A stretch of 64,000 bases of DNA from Janthinobacterium lividum (GTDB taxonomy: Bacteria; Pseudomonadota; Gammaproteobacteria; Burkholderiales; Burkholderiaceae_D), in contig NZ_CP139976.1 in NCBI RefSeq assembly GCF_034424625.1, forward strand, positions 5,890,001 through 5,954,000, given 5' to 3'. Of this stretch, positions 48,264-56,305 are shown piece after piece (within the stretch, counting starts at the first letter, position 1; each line of letters opens with the position of its first letter). Both the position numbers and the translations under genes were made by a program. Below the pieces are notes generated by a model. The model saw only the letters and a list, made by a program, of their open reading frames with translations, was not told the origin of the DNA and ran no database searches.

Positions 48264-48279
48264 TTCAATTCCGGCTCCC
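48264..48279. repeat. Putative attR copy of the tRNA-Leu 3' end
   Basis: TTCAATTCCGGCTCCC matches the tRNA segment at 44146-44161 in 15 of 16 positions. Immediately right of it the sequence returns to GC-rich host DNA and a host-style terminator, as expected if it is the island's right boundary. Confidence 0.7.
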
Positions 48280-48299
48280 ACACTGGTAGTACCTGATCA

Positions 48300-48333
48300 A
48301 ACCCGCCCATCGCCAGATGCTGCGGGTTTTTTT
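48300..48333 (+). terminator. Intrinsic terminator right of the island
   Basis: AACCCGC, 15-nt loop, GCGGGTT, TTTTT. It may be the original terminator of tRNA-Leu, displaced by the insertion. Confidence 0.75.
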
Positions 48334-48336
48334 ATG

Positions 48337-48912
48337 TCAGCGCCCCAGCCTGCGCTCCAGCCCCGCCTTCACTCCATCCCACTCCGTATCGATCATGCTG
48401 AAACGCACGGAGTTGCGCTTGCGCCCGTCCGGCATGATGCGTTCGTGGCGCACGATGCCTTCCTGCACCGCGCCCAGGCGCACAATGGCGGCGCGCGACT
48501 TGGCGTTCAGCTCGTCGGTCGTGAATTGCACGCGCACGGCCTGCATGGCTTCGAAGGCATGCGTCAGCAACAGCAATTTTGCTTCCGTGTTCACGCCCGA
48601 ACGCTGCACGGAGGCGGCCAGCCAGGTGTGGCCGATTTCCATCTTGCGGTTGATGCGGTCGATCTTCCAGAAGCGCGTGCTGCCGACGATGGCCCCCGTG
48701 GACTTTTGCACGATGACGAAGGGCATGACCGTGCCGGCGCGCCGTCCTTCCAGGGCCGTGGCGATGTAGGCGGCCATGGTGGCGGGGCCGGGCACCACGG
48801 TCACCGTCATGTTCCACAGTTCGCCATCGGCGGCCGCCTGCAGCAGCTGTGGCGCGTGTTCCGGTTGCAGCGGCAGCAGCTCGACCAGTTGGCCGCGCAG
48901 GGCAATCTCCAT
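48337..48912 (-). CDS. RimJ/RimL-type GNAT N-acetyltransferase
   Basis: A 191-residue GNAT of the RimJ/L class: LRGQLVELLPLQPEHAPQLL opening, PFVIVQKSTGAIVGSTRFW, IGHTWLAASVQRSGVNTEAK (acetyl-CoA region), and TTDELNAKSRAAIVRLGAVQ. Typical substrates are protein N termini or amino acids. The ATG giving MEIALRGQLV follows AAGGAG; a 17-codon upstream extension is not used. It lies 16 bp after the nnrU-like gene, probably in one operon. Confidence 0.88.
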   Translation of the reverse strand: MEIALRGQLVELLPLQPEHAPQLLQAAADGELWNMTVTVVPGPATMAAYIATALEGRRAGTVMPFVIVQKSTGAIVGSTRFWKIDRINRKMEIGHTWLAASVQRSGVNTEAKLLLLTHAFEAMQAVRVQFTTDELNAKSRAAIVRLGAVQEGIVRHERIMPDGRKRNSVRFSMIDTEWDGVKAGLERRLGR

Positions 48913-48928
48913 CGCTTGCTCCTTCCGG

Positions 48929-49507
48929 CTATCCAAACGGCCGCACGCCAAACAGCACGCCATGCAACCAGAACGCCAGCAGCAGCCACAACACGCAACC
49001 CGCGCCGGTGGCGCTCAGGGTGCCTGCCATGGTGCCGCCCTGATAGGCCACCCCGGCCGCGCGGTCGCGCTGCACGGCGGCATACAGATCAACGGATGAC
49101 CAGACGAGAAAGCCGCCGAACAGCAGCACGTCGGCCACATTGCCGTTGGCCAGCAGGTGCGCGACGGCCCACAGTTGCGTGCCCAGCAGCATGGGATGGT
49201 GCACCCAGGTCTTGATATGGTTGCGCGGCACATTGGCCGCCGCCAGTAAAATCAGCGAGAACAGCATCAGCAGGGCACTGATGTGGCGCAAGCCCATGGG
49301 CGGCGTCCACAGCACCTGCGGTTGCTGGCGCGCCAGGCCATAGCCCCAGATGATCAGGCCCAGCCCGGCAAACGCCACGAGCGAATACAGGCCCTTCCAG
49401 CGCTTTTCGCCGAGGCGCGCCAACTGGGCGCTGCGCCAGTCGTCGGCGACGATGCGCACCGAATGCAAGCCCAGGAACAGCAACAAACCGAGTATCAGCA
49501 CCGTCAT
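48929..49507 (-). CDS. NnrU family membrane protein
   Basis: A 192-residue protein with five or six TM helices. It matches NnrU: LILGLLLFLGLHSVRIVADD, WKGLYSLVAFAGLGLIIWGY, and the conserved IKTWVHHPMLLGTQLWAVAH LLANG segment. NnrU was linked to nitrite/nitric-oxide reduction in Rhodobacter, and relatives include isoprenoid isomerases of the MAPEG-like NnrU fold. No denitrification genes are nearby. GGGGAG precedes the ATG. Confidence 0.88.
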   Translation of the reverse strand: MTVLILGLLLFLGLHSVRIVADDWRSAQLARLGEKRWKGLYSLVAFAGLGLIIWGYGLARQQPQVLWTPPMGLRHISALLMLFSLILLAAANVPRNHIKTWVHHPMLLGTQLWAVAHLLANGNVADVLLFGGFLVWSSVDLYAAVQRDRAAGVAYQGGTMAGTLSATGAGCVLWLLLAFWLHGVLFGVRPFG

Positions 49508-49575
49508 CGTCCACTCCCCAGTCCATATCCTCTATCCAGCATACGCGGCGCCATGGCCGCTGCCTTCCGCGCAGA

Positions 49576-49968
49576 TCAACGTTCTTCGCGATAGTAGTCG
49601 CAGCCCTCGAACGTGGTCCGCAGCGCCTGCTGGAGCTGGGCGTAGCGCTCCGGCGTCAAATTGAAACGCACGTCGATCTGGCCATCGTCGTCCATCTGCA
49701 TGGCAGCCTCGGCATCCATCTGCACGGACAGGCGGTTCGGATGCAGGATCACGGCGTGCATGTGGCCATACCAGGCAAATTCCTGGCCGCAGTATTCGAT
49801 ATACGGCTCGTCCATGCCCATGGCCACGTCCTGCTCGTCATACTCGTCGGCACGCTGCAGCATCAGGTAGACGGGCTCGCCTTTGCCGGCTGGCGCGGCC
49901 AGGGTGGTGATCAGGGCGTCGTCTTCATTGATGACGGACAACTCGGTGGCGGTAAATCCTGCGGACAT
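49576..49968 (-). CDS. Imm10-like immunity protein (tentative)
   Basis: A 130-residue acidic protein: FTATELSVINEDDALITTLA, YLMLQRADEYDEQDVAMGMD, EYCGQEFAWYGHMHAVIL, and a tail LTPERYAQLQQALRTTFEG. The LMLQRAxEYDEQD and YIEYCGQ pattern resembles Imm10-family immunity proteins, which protect against nuclease or peptidase toxins of contact-dependent systems. No toxin gene is adjacent, so it would be an orphan. The assignment is by recalled similarity. Confidence 0.55.
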   Translation of the reverse strand: MSAGFTATELSVINEDDALITTLAAPAGKGEPVYLMLQRADEYDEQDVAMGMDEPYIEYCGQEFAWYGHMHAVILHPNRLSVQMDAEAAMQMDDDGQIDVRFNLTPERYAQLQQALRTTFEGCDYYREER

Positions 49969-50115
49969 GGCGTGCTTTCAACAATTCAAGGGATGCCGCC
50001 ACCATAGCGCAAAAGCGGCATGGGCAACATAGCGCGCGGCGAAAAAAGCTTGCCGTCACGAAAATCCATCGCCGCCTATAATTACCGCTCCAAACTATTT
50101 CTACAGGAGACCGCC

Positions 50116-50532
50116 TTGACCGCAGCATCGCCCTACACCATCCGCCTGGCCATTCCCGCCAGCGCCACCTACCAGCACCTGCGCGTCGCCGCCGGCCTGA
50201 GCGCAAAAACCACGGAGGCGGCCGCCAGGGGCTTGCCGAATTCCCTGTTTGCCGTGCAAGTGCTGCTGGGCGACGAGGTGGTGGGCATGGGCCGCATCAT
50301 CGGCGATGGCGGCTGCTTCTTCCAGGTGGTCGATATCGCCGTGCTGCCGGCCCACCAGGGCAAGGGCTTGGGCAAGCTGATCATGCGCGAAATCCGCCAG
50401 TTCATCGATAGCGACGTGCCGGAAAGCGCGTATGTCAGCCTGATCGCCGACGGCCAGGCGCAAGACCTGTACGCGCAATTCGGTTTCAAGCACACGGCGC
50501 CCGCCTCGGTCGGCATGGCGCTGAAGCGCTAG
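50116..50532 (+). CDS. GNAT N-acetyltransferase
   Basis: A 138-residue GNAT domain: DEVVGMGRIIGDGGCFFQVV, DIAVLPAHQGKGLGKLIMRE (acetyl-CoA motif A), and LYAQFGFKHTAPASVGM. The TTG codon is chosen as start because CAGGAG lies 6 bases before it; the ATG-initiated frame at 50020 would run through the leader. It is followed 8 bp later by the M56-like gene, so the two are probably co-transcribed. Substrate unknown. Confidence 0.85.
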   Translation: MTAASPYTIRLAIPASATYQHLRVAAGLSAKTTEAAARGLPNSLFAVQVLLGDEVVGMGRIIGDGGCFFQVVDIAVLPAHQGKGLGKLIMREIRQFIDSDVPESAYVSLIADGQAQDLYAQFGFKHTAPASVGMALKR

Positions 50533-50539
50533 GCGCCCG

Positions 50540-51286
50540 ATGCCGGCCTGGCTCGTATGCAGCATGGCATTCGCGCTGCTGTTGAGCGCTGCCGCCTGGC
50601 AGGCCGAGCGCCTGCTGCAGCGGCGCGGCCGCACGACGCGCTGGCTGTGGCTGGCGGCCATCGCCGCGTCCGTCCTCCTGCCCCTGGCGTGGCTGCCCGG
50701 CGTGCTGGCGGCCATGCCGGCGGAACAGGCGCAGCTGAAACTGGGCTGGTTCATGCTATCGAGCGGCATGCTGCTGCTGTTGGCGCTGCGCAGCGTCTGG
50801 CTGCTGTCGCACCAGCGGCGCTGGCAAAAAGCCACCTTGCTGGGCACGCCCGTCTTCCTGAGCGGCGGCATCGGTCCCTGCGTGGCGGGGCTGCTGCGGC
50901 CCCGCATCGTGATGCCCGTCTGGCTGCAACTGATTCCGCCGCCACAGCAGGCCCTGCTGCTGGCGCACGCACAATGCCGGCTGGCCGCGCGCGACCCGCT
51001 GCTGCTGGCCATGACATACGCCTTGATCGTGCTCATGCCGTGGAACCTGCCCCTGTGGTGGCAGCTGCACCGGCTGCGCTTTGCCATCGAGGTCGATTGC
51101 GACGCGCGCATGCTGGCGCACGGCCACGCGCTGCGCGACTATGCCTTCGTCCTGCGCCGGCACGGCCAGTATTATTCGGGACTGACGGGCGCCTCGCCCA
51201 TCGTGCTGAACGACCCGCTAGCGCTGCGCCGGCGCCGCCATCTGATGGCCAGATTTACCCGGAACCAGGCGGCGAACTTGCTATAG
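50540..51286 (+). CDS. M56 (BlaR1)-like membrane protein with degenerate active site
   Basis: A 248-residue protein with TM helices at about 3-20, 34-52, 70-90 and 152-172. It keeps the layout of M56 metallopeptidases: PVFLSGGIGPCVAGLLRPRI, MPVWLQLIPPPQQALLLAHA, and AIEVDCDARMLAHG corresponding to the usual E-x-x-CD motif. The zinc motif HExxH is replaced by HAQCR (143-147), so it should be catalytically dead. BlaR1-type proteins usually pair with a BlaI repressor gene, which is absent. Confidence 0.7.
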   Translation: MPAWLVCSMAFALLLSAAAWQAERLLQRRGRTTRWLWLAAIAASVLLPLAWLPGVLAAMPAEQAQLKLGWFMLSSGMLLLLALRSVWLLSHQRRWQKATLLGTPVFLSGGIGPCVAGLLRPRIVMPVWLQLIPPPQQALLLAHAQCRLAARDPLLLAMTYALIVLMPWNLPLWWQLHRLRFAIEVDCDARMLAHGHALRDYAFVLRRHGQYYSGLTGASPIVLNDPLALRRRRHLMARFTRNQAANLL

Positions 51287-51350
51287 TAGCGGCAACGCCG
51301 CGCAATGCGCCCGCGCTCCCGGCTCCCCCATCAGAAATCAGAGAGATACC

Positions 51351-51851
51351 ATGCTTTACCTGCTTGCCATCGTGATCGTCATCGCCCTGCTGTACTACGT
51401 CTTCAGTGGCCGCACGCCCGCCAAACCGCTGCACAAGCCGCTCATGTCGGTGCGCCAGTACGTGCCGGCGATTCCTGCGGGCGCACCCGCGCATCACTGG
51501 ACCGATGAGGGGCGCTTTGCGTCGGAAGTGGAAAACGAATCGATGTACCAGCCCGCCATCGCCAAACTGGCCGGCGAGCATGGTCCCGGCAATGCGGAAG
51601 AAAAATGCCTGGCCCTGCTCGTCTGCGACGATGCCAATCCGTTCCAGGACAAGGCCATCGCCGTCTTCATCGATGGCCAGCTGGTCGGCTACCTGTCGCA
51701 CAACGACGCGCTGCGCCTGCGCCGCAACCTGGGCCGCATGGACCTGGTGGGCCAGCTGACCTCGTGCGACGCCGTCATCCGCGGCGGCGGCCTGTGGAAT
51801 GGCAAGCGTTTGTCGTACGCCGTCTGGCTGGACTTGCAGCCCTACAACTAA
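51351..51851 (+). CDS. HIRAN-like domain protein with N-terminal membrane anchor
   Basis: A 166-residue protein. One TM helix (MLYLLAIVIVIALLYYVFSG) is followed by a linker and a domain with ENESMYQPAIAKLAG, CLALLVCDDANPFQDKAIAV, FIDGQLVGYLSHNDALRLRR and CDAVIRGGG. That pattern of V-x-x-E-x-x-YQ, N-P-x-D, AVAVxIDGxxVGYLS is typical of HIRAN-type domains, which bind DNA 3' ends in helicases. A membrane-bound version would not be expected on DNA, so its ligand is unclear. AGAGAGA precedes the ATG. Confidence 0.6.
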   Translation: MLYLLAIVIVIALLYYVFSGRTPAKPLHKPLMSVRQYVPAIPAGAPAHHWTDEGRFASEVENESMYQPAIAKLAGEHGPGNAEEKCLALLVCDDANPFQDKAIAVFIDGQLVGYLSHNDALRLRRNLGRMDLVGQLTSCDAVIRGGGLWNGKRLSYAVWLDLQPYN

Positions 51852-51854
51852 AAG

Positions 51855-52655
51855 CTATCCCGCGCGCGCCTGCCTGACGGCGCGCGTGGCGATAAAGCTG
51901 GGCAGATACTTTTCAATTTCAAAGCGCGGGTGGGGATGCATTTCCTCGTGGTATCCCGCCAGCACGAAGCCCGCCGCCAGCTGGCCGCCGATCTGGCTAT
52001 CCAGGCCATGGCCGAAGATCAGTGCCTCGCCCCTCTCCATGCGCGCCGCCAGCGCGTCCGGCGGCATATCCTCCACATCCGAATACGGCAGCACGAAACG
52101 GGGCCGTATCAAGCCCTGTTTTGCCCATTGCGGGTCGCGGTCGCCGATGAACACGGCCGGGTTGAAAAAGCTGCTCAAGAGCACGCCGCCGTCCGCCAGC
52201 ACGCGCGCGCATTCGCGCCACACGGGGGCAATATCGGGCACGTACTGATTCGACACGGGATGGATGATGACATCGAAACTGGCATCGGCAAAGCAGGCCA
52301 GGTCGCGCATGTCGCCCTGCACGGTGGCCAGCTGCAAGCCGTCACGTTCGGCCACCATGCGGTCTTTCGCCAGTTGCTGCTCAGACAGGTCGAAGACGGT
52401 CACCTGCGCGCCGGCAGCCGCCAGCACGGGCGCCTGTTGCCCGCCGGCGCCGGCCAGGCACAGGATGCGCTTGCCTTGCACGGCGTCCAGCCAGCCGGCC
52501 GGTAGCGGCCCGGGCGTCAGGTGGATTTGCCACTGCCCGGCGCGTGCCGCCGCGATGGTGGCGCTGTCGACGGGCTGCGACCATGGACTGTTCTGTGCAG
52601 CCTGGGCATCCCAGGCTTGCTGATTATGCCGCAAGAAGTTGTTACCTAAAGGCAT
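51855..52655 (-). CDS. SAM-dependent methyltransferase (class I)
   Basis: A 266-residue class I methyltransferase. Motif I is ILCLAGAGGQQAPVLAAAG (near 65-83), followed by VTVFDLSEQQLAKDR, VQGDMRDLACF and DVIIHPVSNQYVPD. The acceptor is unknown; small-molecule relatives of UbiE type share this layout. The start giving MPLGNNFLRH has AAAGGA 6 bases upstream; the long upstream open frame is intergenic DNA. It converges on the HIRAN-like gene 3 bp away. Confidence 0.88.
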   Translation of the reverse strand: MPLGNNFLRHNQQAWDAQAAQNSPWSQPVDSATIAAARAGQWQIHLTPGPLPAGWLDAVQGKRILCLAGAGGQQAPVLAAAGAQVTVFDLSEQQLAKDRMVAERDGLQLATVQGDMRDLACFADASFDVIIHPVSNQYVPDIAPVWRECARVLADGGVLLSSFFNPAVFIGDRDPQWAKQGLIRPRFVLPYSDVEDMPPDALAARMERGEALIFGHGLDSQIGGQLAAGFVLAGYHEEMHPHPRFEIEKYLPSFIATRAVRQARAG

Positions 52656-52951
52656 CGTCATCCTTTCAGAAAAAAGCAGGACGCGAATGTAGCATGACAC
52701 CAGGCACGACGTCGCACTTTGCAAAAAAACCACATAATTCCTGATCGCAACTTCCTCGCCAGCACCACCATTCCACGGGCACGGCAAGGTGGGCGGCCTA
52801 CTTTCCCGCATGGGCACGGCTTGCACGACAGGGAGAATAATTACAATTAAGATATTTGTTTCCTGAAATCTGGTAAGGTAATCCGCATCGATCACCCGCA
52901 GTGGCGGCAGGCGCACACGCCAGCGCCAAACGCGTCACCTGTTTGCCTACG

Positions 52952-55900
52952 ATGATACCTGCCAGCGTCCAGCACCTGTTCCACGTTCCCGCCGATCCGG
53001 CCCAGCTGCATCACGGCGTGCATGCGCCGGGACTGGTGCTGCTGTCGCTGGTGATCGCCATTTTCACGTCGTGGATGGCTTTCCAGATGACGGCGTACAG
53101 CCGCGCGCAGGCGAGCATCAGCCGCCGCTTGCACCTGCTGTGCCTGCTGGCCGGCAGCCTGGCCCTGGGCTGCGGCGTGTGGGCCATGCATTTCATCGGC
53201 ATGCTGGCCTTCGAGCTGGGCACCAGCGTCGCCTACGATCCGGGCCTGACCTTGCTGTCCATCGTGCCCAGCGTGGCGGCCTCGTTCGTCGCCCTGGCCA
53301 CCATCAGCCGGCGCACCGTCACGGCGCCGCTGCTGCTGCGCAGCGGCTTGCTGGTGGGCCTGGGCATCGGCGCCATGCATTACACGGGCATGCACGCCAT
53401 GCGCATGGGCTTGTCGCTACGCTACGAACCACTGCTGTTCGCGCTGTCGCTCGTCGTTGCCGTGGCGCTGGCCACCCTGGCCCTGTGGATACGCTTCGGC
53501 TTGCGCGGCTGGAGCAGCCGCATAGCCGCAGCGCAGCGCACGCTGATCAGCGCCTGCGTCATGGGTTGCGCGATTACCGGGATGCATTACATGGGCATGC
53601 AGGCGGCCCGCTTCGTGGGAACGATTCCCCCAGGCAATGATGCCGATGCCAACCGGCCCATGCTGGTGATCAGCGTGACCCTGCTGACTATCGCCCTGAC
53701 GATCCTGGTCGCCTCGGCCGTGGGCATCTTGCGCTACCGCGAACTGTTTCGCCACCTGAACCAGAGCGAACACTGGACGCGTTCGCTGCTGACGAGCACG
53801 GTCGACGGCGTCATCACCATCGACCGCCACGGCAGCATCGTCGACTTCAACGGCGCCGCCGAGCGCATCCTCGGCTGGCGGTCGGCGGAAATCGTCGGCC
53901 GCCATGTCAGCGTGCTGGTCAGCGACGTGCGCCAGTCGGAACAGAACGGCCTGCTGTACTACCTGCGCACGGGCGAAGGCGACGCTTCCCACGCCAGCGA
54001 GGAAATCGTCTACCTGCGCAAGGATGGCGCCCCCGTGGCCGTGCAGCGTTCGATGGCCAGCGCGCGCCTGGCCGACCAGGATTTATATGTGCTGTTCATT
54101 ACGGACATCAGCGAACGGCGCGCCATGCTGGCCGCCCTGCGCGAAAGCGAGCAGCAGTTGCGCTCGCTGATCGGCAATCTTCCCGGCATCGCCTTTCGCT
54201 GCACCACGGCGGAAAACCAGCCCATGCTGTTCATCAGCGATGGCGTGGAAGCCATCACCGGCTATCCGCCCGCCGACTTTCTCGGCGCCGTGCCGCGCCG
54301 CACCATCACGGGCCTGATCGCCAGCGAAGAGCGCGCCTACGTCATCGATGTCTTCAACCACAGCGTCGCCAGCGGCGAGCCCTACCTGCTTGAATACCGG
54401 CTGCTGCATGCCGACGGCACGGCGCGCTGGCTGTGGGAGCGGGGCACCGTGGTGCACGATGCGGCAGGCGCCGTGCGCTGGGTCGACGGCGTCATCCTCG
54501 ACATCAGCGAACGGCGGCAAATGGAGGAAGACTTGCGCATGGCCAAGGAAAAAGCGGAGCTGGCGGCCGCCACGCGGGCCAGCTTTGTCGCCAACATGAG
54601 CCATGAAATCCGCACGCCGATGAATTCCATCCTCGGTTTCACGGATGTGCTGCTGGACTCGCCACTGGCGCCCGAGCAGCGGCGCCACCTCGATACCGTG
54701 CGCCAGTCCGGCCGCTCACTATTGCGCCTGCTCAACGAAGTGCTCGATACGGCCAAGCTGGACAAGGGTGCCATGGCGCTGGAATTGCGCGACTACAGCC
54801 TGCTGGCGCTGGTCGATGAACTGGCATCCACGTATGGCATCCATGCACGCGCCAAGGGCTTGCGCATGGAGGTGCAGTACGACCCGCAACTGCCGGCCGT
54901 GCTGCATGGCGACGAATTACGCATGCGGCAAGTGCTGGGCAACCTGCTCGACAACGCCATCAAGTTCACGCCCGGCGGCGCCGTCAGCCTGGCGGCCCGC
55001 TTCGAGGATGGCCAGCTGCACCTGCTGGTGCAGGACAGCGGCATCGGCATCCCCGCGGAACGGCGCGACGCCATCTTTGAACCGTTCGTGCAAGCGGACG
55101 CCTCGACCACGCGGCGCTTTGGCGGCACGGGCCTGGGCACCACCATCAGCCGGCAACTGGTGACCCTGATGCAGGGGCGCATCTGGGCCGATGCCGCCTT
55201 GCCGCACGGCAGCGTGTTCCACGTCATGCTGCCCTTGCTGCCGGCACGCCAGGCGGCACTGCCCGCCAGCGAACGCCGCAGCGTGCGCCTGCCGCCCCTG
55301 CGCGTGCTGGCCGCCGACGACGTGCCGCAAAACCTGGAACTGCTGAGCTTACTATTGGGCAAGCGCGGCCATACGGTGGTGACGGCCGGCGATGGCGCGC
55401 AAGCCTTGCAGCTGGCGCAGCAGGACGACTTCGACATTCTGCTGCTGGACTTGCAGATGCCGCGCATGGATGGCCTGGCCGCCACGCAAGCCATCCGTGC
55501 CGCCGCCCTGCGCGATGGCCGCCCGCGCGTGCCCGTGATCGCCATGACGGCCAGCGTGCTCGATGCGCACCGCAAGGCGGCGCGGGCGGCCGGCATGGAC
55601 GGTTTCGCCACCAAGCCTGTCGATTGGCAGGCGCTGTCGCAGGAAATCGCCCGCGTGCTGGGCCTGGCGGCAGAAGCGGGCGACGATGGCGGCGAACCGG
55701 CGGCGCCCGCTGGCGGACGGGTGCTGCACCATGCGGGCGCCCTGCAGCGCTGGGCCGGCAACGACAGTGCCTACCACGCGGCGCTGGCCCGTTTCGCACG
55801 CGAGCACCCCCGCTTGCCGCCTGCCCTGCTGGCCGCCATCGAGGCGCGCGATCACGCGGCGCTCTTGCCGCAGAGTCACCAGCTGCGCGGCGTGGCGGCG

Positions 55901-56305
55901 AACCTCGGCCTGGAACAGCTGGCCGCCAGCCTGGCGGCGCTGGAGCAGTGCTGCGCCAGCCCCGGCTCCGCCACGGCGAGGCAGCTCGACGAGACCTTGG
56001 GCGCCCTGCTGACCCAATGGCCGGCGGCCGTGGCCGCCATCGCCCGGCTGGCGCCGACTGCATTGCCGGCGGCAACGGCGGCTGCCTTCGACGCGCCCGC
56101 CGCCCAGCAAGCGGCCAGTTCCCTGCTGCACGCCTTGCGGCGCGGCGAACTCGATGACGCGGCGCAAACACAGTTGCAGCACGCCATGGGCGCGCAAGCG
56201 GACGCGCTGGCGCCGCTGCGGCATGCCATCGACGATTTCGATTTCCCCCTCGCGCAGTCGCTCTTGCACGACTTGCTGCACACCTTCGCACCGGAGTCCC
56301 CATGA
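52952..56305 (+). CDS. MHYT-domain hybrid sensor histidine kinase with PAS, receiver and Hpt-like domain
   Basis: About 1117 residues. Seven N-terminal TM helices carry three MHYT-type repeats (MHFIGMLAF, MHYTGMHAM, MHYMGMQAA), thought to bind metal and sense O2, CO or NO. Two PAS domains follow (about 255-375, 385-510), then HisKA with ANMSHEIRTPMNSILGF near 548, HATPase_c (GGTGLGTTIS), a receiver (DILLLDLQMPRMDG, Asp near 831) and a C-terminal Hpt-like part (LLPQSHQLRGVAANLGLE). The start is uncertain: GTG at 52901 is also open. Its stop overlaps the next ATG, so it is made with the HD-GYP regulator. Confidence 0.88.
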   Translation: MIPASVQHLFHVPADPAQLHHGVHAPGLVLLSLVIAIFTSWMAFQMTAYSRAQASISRRLHLLCLLAGSLALGCGVWAMHFIGMLAFELGTSVAYDPGLTLLSIVPSVAASFVALATISRRTVTAPLLLRSGLLVGLGIGAMHYTGMHAMRMGLSLRYEPLLFALSLVVAVALATLALWIRFGLRGWSSRIAAAQRTLISACVMGCAITGMHYMGMQAARFVGTIPPGNDADANRPMLVISVTLLTIALTILVASAVGILRYRELFRHLNQSEHWTRSLLTSTVDGVITIDRHGSIVDFNGAAERILGWRSAEIVGRHVSVLVSDVRQSEQNGLLYYLRTGEGDASHASEEIVYLRKDGAPVAVQRSMASARLADQDLYVLFITDISERRAMLAALRESEQQLRSLIGNLPGIAFRCTTAENQPMLFISDGVEAITGYPPADFLGAVPRRTITGLIASEERAYVIDVFNHSVASGEPYLLEYRLLHADGTARWLWERGTVVHDAAGAVRWVDGVILDISERRQMEEDLRMAKEKAELAAATRASFVANMSHEIRTPMNSILGFTDVLLDSPLAPEQRRHLDTVRQSGRSLLRLLNEVLDTAKLDKGAMALELRDYSLLALVDELASTYGIHARAKGLRMEVQYDPQLPAVLHGDELRMRQVLGNLLDNAIKFTPGGAVSLAARFEDGQLHLLVQDSGIGIPAERRDAIFEPFVQADASTTRRFGGTGLGTTISRQLVTLMQGRIWADAALPHGSVFHVMLPLLPARQAALPASERRSVRLPPLRVLAADDVPQNLELLSLLLGKRGHTVVTAGDGAQALQLAQQDDFDILLLDLQMPRMDGLAATQAIRAAALRDGRPRVPVIAMTASVLDAHRKAARAAGMDGFATKPVDWQALSQEIARVLGLAAEAGDDGGEPAAPAGGRVLHHAGALQRWAGNDSAYHAALARFAREHPRLPPALLAAIEARDHAALLPQSHQLRGVAANLGLEQLAASLAALEQCCASPGSATARQLDETLGALLTQWPAAVAAIARLAPTALPAATAAAFDAPAAQQAASSLLHALRRGELDDAAQTQLQHAMGAQADALAPLRHAIDDFDFPLAQSLLHDLLHTFAPESP

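Larger units (their letters stand above)
44162..48279 (+). mobile_element. AT-rich genomic island inserted at tRNA-Leu
   Basis: About 4.1 kb bounded by the tRNA 3'-end repeats. Its base composition is far more AT-rich than the flanks (obvious in the large gene), it has host-unlike codon use, and it carries one defence-type gene. No integrase or transposase is recognisable, so it is either a decayed element, or a passenger moved in trans. The right repeat lacks the last GGCACCA of the tRNA, which weakens the att assignment. Confidence 0.7.

Noticed and set aside
48264..48279. Right repeat as remnant of a second tRNA-Leu gene
   Set aside because: Only 16 bp of T-arm/acceptor sequence are present and no other tRNA parts lie upstream; an attachment-site copy explains it better.
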